The position numbers and the translations under genes were made by a program. Below the pieces are notes generated by a model that saw nothing but the letters and a program-made list of their open reading frames with translations, made no database searches and was not told where the DNA came from. This document shows, in pieces, positions 1 to 8,300 of a stretch of DNA of 19,554 nt; the first letter of the stretch is position 1, and each line of letters starts with the position of its first letter. Source of the stretch: Entophlyctis helioformis (taxonomy: Eukaryota; Chytridiomycota; Chytridiomycetes; Chytridiales; Chytriomycetaceae); assembly GCA_025526915.1 (NCBI GenBank), contig JAHLKH010000332.1:1-19554 (forward strand), in the 5' to 3' direction.

Positions 1-38
1 CAATATGAGCACGATCAACGGCGTGGCTCGTCACGGCC

Positions 39-3000
39 ATGCAGCTGATGATGCACCGGTCATGGACGCGAGGCATGGTGCACGCCAATGCGATCAAGAA
101 AGGCATACCACAGCCCAAAATGCCGCCAGCTGTCGCGCAGGAGCCGGCTCTACCAGACAGGCTTGACGGCAGCCTCTGCGCGGAAGCTGCGAATGATATC
201 TTCAGCAACCTCGCCAAGAGTGTGTGTGCCATGCTGGCGCAGCACTACATTGGAAGCCAGTCCGACCTGGTGTTTGCAGCGTGCCTCAAGCTTGTGCGCG
301 GTTCAACTCCCAAGCAAGCGACGGCGTGGACTACGTACCTGATCAAGAAAGCCAGGGACGCTGAGACCGCCAAGCGTGCTGCTGCCAACGCCGCCAAGCG
401 CGCTGCTGCCAAAGCTGCCAAGGACGCCGCAGACGCCAAGGATCCCAAGCGTGTAGCTGCCAACGCCGCCAGGGACGCCAAGCGCGCAGCTGCCAAAGCC
501 GTCAGGGACGCCAAGCGCGCAGCTGCCAAAGCTGCCAAGGACGCCGAGCGTGCAGCTGCCAAAGCCGCCAGGGACGCCGAGCGTGCAGCTGCCAAAGCCG
601 CCAGGGACGCCGAGCGTGCAGCTGCCAAAGCCGTCAGGGATGCAGCTGCCAAAGCCACCAGGGACGCCAGGCTTGCTGCTGCCATAGCCACCAAGAAGCC
701 ACGCGTTGGGAAGGCTGCCACTGAGGACGCCGTGCCAACCCACAAGCGGACCGCGTCCAGCACTTCAATCACCGACAAGGGCGGCGTAGCCAAGAAGGTA
801 CGCGTCGGCAAGGACCCCGCGCCAACCCACAAGCGGACCGCGTCCAGCACTTCAATCACCGACAAGGGCGGCGTAGCCAAGAAGGTACGCGTCGGCAAGG
901 ACCCCGCGCCAACCCACAAGCGGACCGCGTCCAGCACTTCAATCACCGACAAGGGCGGCGTAGCCAAGAAGGTACGCGTCGGCAAGGACACCACTGCCAA
1001 GGACGCCACGGCTGCCAACGGTGCTGCTGCCAAAGCCGCCAAGAAGCCACGCGTTGCTAAGGCCGCCGCTGCCAAGGATGCCAAGAAGCCATGTGTCGGG
1101 AAGGCTGCCACCACCGAGAGCGCGGCGCCGAGCCCATCGCCAGCCACGGAGGGCAAGGACGCACCAAAGAAGCCACGCAGCAAGAAGGCCGCAGCATCCA
1201 GCTCTTCCTCAGCCACAGAGGGCAAGGCCGTTGTCGTGCTACCTCCAGAGCTAGACGAGCTCGCTGCGATTGTGCTCAGTGAGTCGCTGTCGCATCCCGG
1301 CAAGTTCCATGCGCTGCGCGATCTCGCTGGGAGACAGAGCATCAAGCTTTGCCCGCAGCCGGCAAGCTGCGACCCTTTCGTTCTCATCACAGAGAGGACA
1401 CTCTTTTGGTCTGTGATGGGGACAAAGAAGGAGCGCGACAGCAAGGGGCAGGATCCTGCTTTGCAAGCACTGCGAAAGGAGCTACTTGCTGCGATCAGTA
1501 AGTTGCACTGCCTGTTTGTGCCATCTTTTTATGATTTGATACTAACAATCCACCTTTCTCAAAGAGCCTGGCTCGAAAAAGTTGACACTCAAGTCAACCG
1601 ACAGCGAGATCAAGAAGGCATTCAGCTCGAGTCGCGAGAATTGCGTCATGGACGTCCTGCTTCCCGGCCTCCGCCCCAAGAAAGGCCGGTATCAAACGCC
1701 GGCAGAAGCCGAAGCGGAAATGGAGGCAGCCAACACCAAGGCAAAGAAAGTGGCCAAAGCCAAGGCGACGCGAGCGGCCAAGAAGCAGCGTCTGCGTGGC
1801 AAGGAGCGCGAGGACTTCATCCAGGCTGCGGTTGATGCTCTACCCCCAGCGAGACCAACCAAACGGACACGGATGAGTAGCGTCATCTCGAACGGATACA
1901 GCGTCGGCCAGTTGGTTCGCGATTATCGCACAGACCGTCCAGAGTCGCCTTGCAGTATGTGCCGTGCTTGGATGCTTTGGTGCACACATCAATTCTAACC
2001 GCCGCCTTGCTTCGCAGGTCCCGACACGGCGTCTTCATGCGAGCTTCCCAGTCTTGCCAATGAGGCTGATTGTGTGCCTGATTACCTCAACGGCGAATGT
2101 GAGTTGCTGTGCCAATCCAGACGCGTACTTGCTGTCCACACCAACTGACATGCCATCCACAGCTGCCAAGCCAAAAGTGCCAAACCTTGTATGTCACTTG
2201 CATGCTAACCTCGCGCATTGGTGCACATGCATTGCACATCCCTCACTCATGCCATGGCATGACAGGCCAAGCGCAACTTCAATGCATCCCAGCGACTACC
2301 TGATGTTGCTGATGCCAACAAGCTGCTCGCCGAAAAGGGCTACCAGACTGTTCGCGTTGTCAGTCTAGACTGGGGCCAGCGGTACCTGTTTGGCGCGTCC
2401 AGCATGCTGCTCAACGTCAATACCGGCACATACACGCTCGAGGCCAACTATGTGCTCTCCTCTGGCTTATTTCAAGCTGAGCGCGAACTTCTGCGATGGT
2501 ATGTATGCAATGACTCTGTGCACTCTTGACCAGATCAACTCACAGCGCCTGTCTCTTGTGCCAGGTTCAATGGCCGATATGCCAAGGCAGCCGACATCCA
2601 TGAGGCGATTGCCTTCAAGATGGCAAAGCATGCCGATCCACGTCTCAGCAGGCGAGAGAGCGTTTTGGGATCTTCGCTGCTTGGCGTACTGCTCGACATT
2701 CCTGAATGCAAAGGTATGTTTTCTCTGCTTCTGGATGCCCATTGACATGATCGCCATGCTGCTTGATCGCCTGCTGATTGCATTGGAGTGGCATGGCATG
2801 GCATTCCACAGAAGGTCAAGGCCGAGCGTTTTTCCATGCGCAGCAACAGCATGTCTGATCGCGGACATGCTCTTGAAGGCATCATGAAGCTGGCAGGATC
2901 GACCACTGGCAAGCGCGCATCTCCTGCGTCTCAAGGCCTGCCCTTCGACCAAACAAAGCCGGCAGAGGACAACATTCCCGTTGTCTGGGCATTGGGCATG

Positions 3001-3553
3001 ACTTTACAGGCCAAGGTGGCCGGCATGCAGTGTTTGAGAAGTTTCTCATCAGGCATCTGCGGTCGTCTGGATATGCCTATGTGCGTCTGATGCCATGCTG
3101 TCCATCCATCCATCCATCTGTGCACCAACTGACCACACGATCATGCACACACACACACAGATCTACCGCTGCAACGAGAACCTGACCAGCCAGATGTGCC
3201 CGCAGTGCAAGCAACGGATCCCAGACAAGAACCGCACCAACCTGCGACGCTACGAGTGCACAGCATGCAAGGCCGTCTACCACCGAGACGTGCTTGGAGC
3301 CACCAACATCGGAATGGTCGCACTGGGGCATTTGCTCGATGGAGAGCGGCCGCTCTACTTGACGCACACAAAGGCCAGTCAGCCTGTCGTCCAGCAGCTT
3401 CCAGTACCTGAGCTGCCTGTCAACCAGCGGCCTCCAAGACCACCCGATCCGCCCATCGTCCTGCCGCCTCCACCACGGACACGGTCTGTCCGCGGGTCAC
3501 GAGCCAGCAAGGCACATGCAACTCCACGTGCTGTGACTTCCAGCACAATATGA
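39..3553 (+). CDS. Fz: Fanzor (eukaryotic TnpB-family RNA-guided nuclease), 8 exons
   Basis: Predicted exons are 39-1497, 1565-1954, 2018-2098, 2163-2188, 2266-2498, 2565-2713, 2812-3080 and 3161-3553: 3000 nt, 999 codons plus stop. Seen: RuvC-I Asp in SLDWGQRY (codon 2368, residue 687); VVWALG then GQGGRHAVFEKF, the block that precedes RuvC-II; RuvC-II Glu in NENLTSQMCPQC (codon 3176, residue 875); a zinc ribbon of CPQC and CTAC (C882, C885, C902, C905); RuvC-III Asp in HRDVLGATNI (codon 3287, residue 912). This order is diagnostic of TnpB/Fanzor proteins, which cut DNA guided by an RNA from the element's own end. Residues 1 to about 400 are Lys/Ala-rich repeats with KKPRV/KKVRV basic clusters, probably nuclear-targeting; the last 60 residues are Pro-rich. 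An upstream in-frame stop at 6-8 precedes Met39, but an earlier exon outside the window is possible. The frame switches at about 2853 and 2996, with opposite sign. Decay or sequence error cannot be told apart here. Confidence 0.85.
471..635 (+). repeat. 33-bp tandem repeat coding an 11-residue Lys/Ala motif
   Basis: Five consecutive 33-bp units begin at 471, 504, 537, 570 and 603 in Fanzor exon 1. Each codes a variant of RDAKRAAAKAV (K/R-DA-K/E-RAAAKA-A/V). Degenerate units flank them, from about 360 to 680. The 11-residue period with alternating Ala and charged positions predicts a long amphipathic helix. It resembles the 11-mer design of group 3 LEA proteins or lysine-rich H1 tails. That likeness is compositional and not evidence of homology. 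Confidence 0.85.
735..988 (+). repeat. 87-bp tandem repeat, three near-identical copies
   Basis: Copies start at 735, 822 and 909, exactly 87 bp apart, and stay in frame within Fanzor exon 1. Each codes 29 residues beginning PTHKRTASSTSITDKGG and containing AKKVRVGK, a basic cluster like a monopartite nuclear localisation signal. The third copy diverges at its last codons. Near identity implies recent duplication or ongoing homogenisation. Confidence 0.9.
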
Positions 3554-3609
3554 ATCGGGGCACCTCCCGATCGACCAATAGGGTCACTTTACGAAGGTGA
3601 GCACTTCGT
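3554..3609 (+). ncRNA. Candidate Fanzor guide-RNA (fRNA/omegaRNA) scaffold: two hairpins
   Basis: Directly after the Fanzor stop codon, ATCGGG (3554-3559) can pair with CCCGAT (3566-3571) across a 6-nt loop. Then ACGAAG (3591-3596) can pair with CTTCGT (3604-3609) across a 7-nt loop. In TnpB and studied Fanzor loci, the guide-RNA scaffold comes from the 3' end of the gene and adjoining noncoding DNA, and the guide is copied from beyond the element end. Location and structure fit. The assignment is inference, and two short stems can occur by chance. Confidence 0.35.
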
Positions 3610-4117
3610 TGGATGTGCCTCGCCCGCCTGTCGTCCATGCTCGTTGCTGACTCAACCTTCAATCGTGTGTTATGCTTGCCTTACATTCGACGCCTCTCGC
3701 GTCCAATTTAATTCAATGATTCTTGGTAATTGTTTGGATGTCGGGCATTTTGCCGGCAACTGCCGGCATTCCCTCGCCCTATTGCCCACCCCTCGTGAGT
3801 GATCAGAAGATGGCTTGTGCGCCATAAGCGACGATGCGTCGCGTGCCTTTACAGCCAGCCAGCGAGTCACCTGACACCCACGTGACCAAGTCTCAGATGC
3901 GCAGCAGATGCGCAGCGCCATAAAGCGCAGCCGCCGCCTCACCGCGCTTTCCCGCCATCCAACCAATAAGCGGACAATGATGAGTCGCACACCTCGAGAC
4001 GCCCTGCGCTGCTTCCGAGCGCGCGTGGGTTGAGAGAGAGCCAGTGCCCGCGCCCACACCACCTTGTTGTACAAGCGGCACTCGAACGACACTGAGTCCT
4101 CCTCCTCCTACTTGCCC

Positions 4118-4161
4118 TGCTGCCTCTCTGCTGCCTCTCTGCTGCCTCTCTGCTGCCTCTC
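4118..4161. repeat. 11-bp tandem repeat, 4 copies
   Basis: Four perfect copies of TGCTGCCTCTC run from 4118 to 4161, downstream of the minus-strand gene's 3' end. It is a simple pyrimidine-rich minisatellite with no evident function. Confidence 0.9.
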
Positions 4162-4204
4162 TGCCCTTCGACTTGCCTTGAACCAGTCGTCAATACAATC
4201 CACG

Positions 4205-4210
4205 TTTATT
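4205..4210 (-). promoter_or_regulatory. AATAAA polyadenylation signal (minus strand)
   Basis: TTTATT on the plus strand reads AATAAA on the minus strand, about 19 nt past the stop codon of the 4229-5293 gene. The position is right for a cleavage/polyadenylation signal and supports that minus-strand reading over the overlapping plus-strand frames. Confidence 0.55.
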
Positions 4211-4228
4211 CAAGCAAACAAGGTCCCT

Positions 4229-5293
4229 TTAGTACCGCTGCTGCGGCTGCTGCTGCTGCCCGTTCATGCTGCTGCTGCCGCCGATGCTGCTGCTGCCGTG
4301 GTGTGCGGCCAGCGACGACAGCGACGACAGCGACGTTGCCGATGCCTTGCGCTCCTGCAGCCGCTGGCGGATCCTGTCCTTGACAGCCTCGCTCGTCTGT
4401 GTGCGGCTGCCGCCTGCTGCGTCTGTGGGCGACACGCCGTTAGCGCCGTGCGTGGCTGCGCTGCTGCTGCTGCTGATGGTGCCGTTGCCGTTGCTGCTGC
4501 CGCCCGCCACGCCGTGCTGGCGGTCAAACAGGATGCGCTTGCTGGTGTCGCTCAGCTGCTCGACCACGTCGCCTGCGGCCAGGAAGCCGTCGAGGCCGCG
4601 CAGCACCAACGCCGCCCGCTGATCAGCTGTTGGCTGGCGCAGAGGCACGGCCTGCACGGCCTGCATGGCTTGCATGGCTTGTGAGGGCTGCACGGGCTGC
4701 GTGCTGCGCTGCGCAGACACCGACGCCGATCGCACCGGCCGCACCCGCTCGCTCGCCACATCCTGCAGTGCTGCTACAGCCGCCGTCGGAGGCCGCTGGC
4801 CCACGCGCTGGCTCGCCCGCTTGGCCTGTGCGCTGCCACCGCCCGCCGTGCTGCTGTTGCCGCCCCAGTCCGACACGTCCGTGTCTGCGTCGACGGTGCC
4901 GGCAGCCGCTGCCCCGCCGCCGCCCATGTTGGCCAGCGATCGCCGCAGCGATGTGCCGTCGGCGTATGCACCTGGCCCGCCCGGCCCGCCCGGCCCGCTC
5001 GCCGCTGCCGCACCAGGCACTGACGGCGGCTTGCGTGCCGTCGCTCTCTGCTGCTGCTGCTGTTGGGCAAGAGCAGACGCGGACAGTCGCTGGGCAATGC
5101 GCTCTTGCTGCAGCTGGAGCTGCGCGTGGCGCGACGGCACGTCCGAGTCGTCGCCGTACGAGTAGTCAGAGTCGAGGTCCACCTGGTGCTGCTGCTGCTG
5201 CTGGTTGTGTGCCTGCGATCGGCTGCTCGTGCTGGACCGTGCGCCATCGACACGCCGACACGTCGACACGTCGTCCAGAACCAGACCTCGCAT
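4229..5293 (-). CDS. Unrecognised Gln/Ser/Ala-rich protein, 354 aa
   Basis: A single uninterrupted minus-strand frame. I start it at the Met at 5293-5291 (MRGLVLDDVST); the frame stays open to 5530, but that part lies antisense to the first helicase exon. Seen: a Gln-rich N-terminal third with an acidic DLDSDYSYGDDSD stretch, poly-Gln runs, a Gly/Ala linker, a helical segment RAALVLRGLDGFLAAG followed by DVVEQLSDTSKRILFDRQHG (plus positions about 4518-4615), then a Ser-rich stretch and a basic helix EAVKDRIRQRLQERKAS. It ends QQQQPQQRY. No catalytic domain or membrane segment is apparent. The helical middle is the most conserved-looking part, so it may be an adaptor or scaffold protein. It is divergently paired with the helicase gene, with 23 bp between start codons. 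Function unknown. Confidence 0.6.
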   Translation of the reverse strand: MRGLVLDDVSTCRRVDGARSSTSSRSQAHNQQQQQHQVDLDSDYSYGDDSDVPSRHAQLQLQQERIAQRLSASALAQQQQQQRATARKPPSVPGAAAASGPGGPGGPGAYADGTSLRRSLANMGGGGAAAAGTVDADTDVSDWGGNSSTAGGGSAQAKRASQRVGQRPPTAAVAALQDVASERVRPVRSASVSAQRSTQPVQPSQAMQAMQAVQAVPLRQPTADQRAALVLRGLDGFLAAGDVVEQLSDTSKRILFDRQHGVAGGSSNGNGTISSSSSAATHGANGVSPTDAAGGSRTQTSEAVKDRIRQRLQERKASATSLSSLSSLAAHHGSSSIGGSSSMNGQQQQPQQRY

Positions 5294-5316
5294 CTTGTCC
5301 AGAATCGGACAATCCA
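5294..5316. promoter_or_regulatory. 23-bp gap between divergent start codons
   Basis: The minus-strand ATG (5291-5293) and the plus-strand ATG (5317-5319) are separated by only 23 bp. Any promoters must lie inside the opposite gene's transcribed region, or one of the two start codons is misplaced. No TATA box fits in the gap. Confidence 0.4.
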
Positions 5317-8300
5317 ATGCCTCCAAGACGCACAAAGGCTGCACCAGCTGCTGCGGCCCCGTCTCAGCCAGCTGCATCGGCCGCTCAGCCTGTCGCAATG
5401 CGCTCGTTCTTGCCAGTGCCAGTCCCCGCCCAGGCTGCACTGCCGGCCCCAACCAGCACGCAGACATGCGCTGCGAGTCTGGACGAGCTGCAGCAGACGC
5501 TGAGAGTCCTGTCGTCGCAGAAGGAGTCATACCAGAAGCAGGTCAACATCCTCGACGGGCACATGAACGGCCGCCGCACCAAGCCGTTCGAGCGGCAGCT
5601 GTACACCACCCAGCGCCTGACGCTTGTCGAGCACATAGCCAAGATCGACCGTCAGATGCAGGCTGCGCTCGCTGCCGCCCTTCCTGCACCTGCACCTGCA
5701 CCTGCACCTGCACCGTCCCAGTCTGCACAGCAACAGGCACCACAGCCGTCCGGATCTGCTGGATCTTCGTCTCGCTCTCTGCGGCCACTCCAGTCTCGTC
5801 CAGTTGTGCCAGCCGAGCCCGTCGCCCAGCCTGCTCCTCAAGGTACTTGCATGCTGTCCAGATGCTGTTCGGACATGGCCATTCAGCACGCTGATCTGCA
5901 TGCGTGTCTGCCTGCGTGTCGCACAGTGTCACCAGCAGCGTCGAGTTCAGCCAAGCGCTCTGCACCCAGCCGTTCGGCTGCCTCGGCTGCTTCTGGAGCC
6001 GCAGACGAAACGACCGCCAAACGCCGTGCTACTCGGTCGACCGTATCTGCGCTTGCTACTCTTCCGGCTGCCGCTGCTGTATCTCGAACCCAGAGCGCCA
6101 TGCTGCCCAAACCAATGCCTCCAACTCCGCCTGCACCTGCACCTGTGCTGGCACCCCAGCCTCCTGTGATCTCCGCTCCGCCTGTCCAGCCTGCTGCTGC
6201 TCCGGCCATTGTCCCACAGCCAGCCAAGCGAGCTTACACGCGTCGCACACCAAAGAAGGATGCCCTTCCAGCTGCAGCTCCAGCTCCAGCTCCAGCTCCA
6301 GCTCCAGCTCCTCTTCCAGTCGCTGCTCAAGTCCCAATGCTTGTGCCCACGCCGGCACAAGCAACAGCAGCCGCTGTGTTCGCACCGGTTCCTGTGGCCG
6401 AGGCCGCCATGCCAGTCAAGCCAACTCGTGGCAGACCCAAGAAAGCCGCCACGAAACCCGAGCCTGAACCTGCAGCTGCACATGCCACGCGGTCCAAGCG
6501 GAATGCCGATCCAACTGCGCCAGTTCAAAACAAGGAGAATGCTGCTCCTGCTACTCTCCTCCCCATCCACGCTGCACAAGATCGCACGATCGCTGCAGAT
6601 GGCGTTGCCAAGGACACCAAGGAAATGGAGAAGCAGGTGCCAGCACCGGCCGACACAATGTCGGTCTTGGAGAAGATGTCTCTGGAGGTCAGCGACGCGC
6701 TCAGCTCGGCTTTGGCTTTTGCGCCATCTGGATCGTGCAGTGGCTTGGCACCAGCCGGCTCCAGCATGCAGCAGCAACAGCCTTTGCAAGACAAAGGCGT
6801 ATCGCGTGTAGACAGCGGCATCGAGTTGCCAGGCATTTTATCGACTCTCATGGCATATTTCCAGCAACCCGTTCAGCAGCAACAGCAGCCACTGGCTCGG
6901 AGCGCAACCTCGAATCCAGCCAAAACTAGCCATGGATCGCCACACACGTCCTTCAATGTTGGCCAGCAGTCATCCCAACCCAGCAGCAGCAGCACGCCAT
7001 CCTCAAAGATCATGCGATCTGCCAGCACGCCTTCGTTTTCCCTGTCGTTCTCGTCGCCTCACACAGAGAGTGCACGTCCATCGTCAGTATTGCACACGCC
7101 TGTTAGCCGCATCCAGTCGCATGCCGAGGCGTCCAGTACCATCAAGAAACTCAGCACCGCCACCGCAGCAACAATGCTGTTTGATGACAGCAACGACGAT
7201 GATTGCGAGATCATTGATCTCACTGCGTTTGCCTCGTCTATTGGCAGGCCAACGCCAGCGTTTGCTCCCTCGCTGCCATCATCTGCAAATACCGCGACGA
7301 CAAGGTCATTTGCGACGCCAAAGCATGTCTCGAAAGCCATCGAGACACCAGCCGGCGGCCCAGCTGTGATCAAATCAGCTGCAGCCACACCCGCTGCTTT
7401 TGGCTCGTCGTCTCTGGCCATCATCGATCTGGACGCTACGCCCAAGGCAAGCACAAACAAGCCGCTTGGGCAGCCGCTCTCCAAGACTGCCGACGCCGAC
7501 AGCGATGCGCTCATGGTGATCGACGATCTGCCCGACAGCGGTTTGCTTGCAAGCGTGACAGATCTCACTGCCATGGACGACAAGGACAACGAGAGCAGCG
7601 GCGACGACGACATTCAGATGGGGCGGTCTCGCGCACGCCCGGCGACCGTCACGCTCGGCAGCGGTATGGGTAGCGGCAGTGCAAGCACTGGCACGTCCGA
7701 CGGAATGGCGGTAGATGACAAGTCCGACGACATGGATGAAGACAACTGGGAAAACGAGATGCTCAAATGGAACCAGGGCACTGTGCGCGCGTTTGAGCTG
7801 GAGGCCGACTGGGTCAAGAAGACCATCGAGATGATTCCAGTGGAGGAGTCGCTGGAGCAGGCGCTCGAGACGGGCATTGCAGACCTCAAGGCGGAGTATG
7901 GCGACAAGGCGACACCGGCAGGCATGAGCATTGAGCTCATGAAACACCAGATTCGCGGTCTGGCCTGGCTCGTGCGCATGGAGAACCACGAGCTCCATGG
8001 CGGCATTCTTGCTGATGACGTGAGTCTGCTGCTTTGCCGATCCTGCTTGTTCAGTGTCTTGTTGACCGACGCAGACTGACGCGCACTTGTTGGCTGCTCT
8101 TGGAATCGTGTGCAGATGGGTATGGGCAAGGTGAGATGTCTCTTGGCTGCTTATCGTAGGTCGTGCTGCTCACTGACAGCCCTTTGTATGTGCAGACGGT
8201 CCAAATGCTGGCACTCATGATGCACCATCGCAGGAGACCCACCAAGGACCGGGGCGGCACGCTCATCATCGCACCCCTTGCGCTCATCACCCAGTGGCGC

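Larger units (their letters stand above)
3610..4228. other. Gene-free stretch between convergent genes
   Basis: No convincing coding region is seen. It includes an AT-richer patch near 3680-3735, the palindrome TGCCGGCA twice (3751-3758 and 3761-3768), a CACGTG E-box (3879-3884) and a CCAAT box (3963-3967). The right end of the Fanzor element probably lies near its start, but no terminal inverted repeat or target duplication could be identified by eye. Confidence 0.5.

Noticed and set aside
471..995. CRISPR-like array
   Set aside because: The repeats are contiguous with no spacers, remain in coding frame and lie in an intron-containing eukaryotic gene.
245..1444. 399-codon minus-strand frame opposite the Fanzor repeats
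   Set aside because: It is a shadow of the tandem repeats: the same Leu/Ala-rich block recurs with the repeat period, and the plus strand joins by canonical introns to conserved nuclease exons.
2980..3009. A 30-nt intron (GTTGTC..TTACAG) to explain the Fanzor frame change
   Set aside because: It is far shorter than all other introns here, its length is a multiple of three so it cannot fix the frame, and it would remove the conserved VVWALG block.
3670..4092. 140-codon minus-strand frame in the gene-free stretch
   Set aside because: No domain-like sequence, no partner exons and no supporting signal; probably chance in stop-poor DNA.
4630..5316. Plus-strand open frame running into the helicase frame from 4630
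   Set aside because: Its translation is Arg/Pro/Cys-rich noise from GC-rich DNA. The antisense strand gives a protein-like sequence with a polyadenylation signal, and a natural helicase start is at 5317.
5843..5926. Reading straight through helicase intron 1 as coding
   Set aside because: The 84-nt stretch is in frame without stops, but it has GTACTT..CGCACAG borders and codes an anomalous Cys/His-rich segment inside an Ala/Ser/Pro region. I treat it as an intron, though retention is possible.
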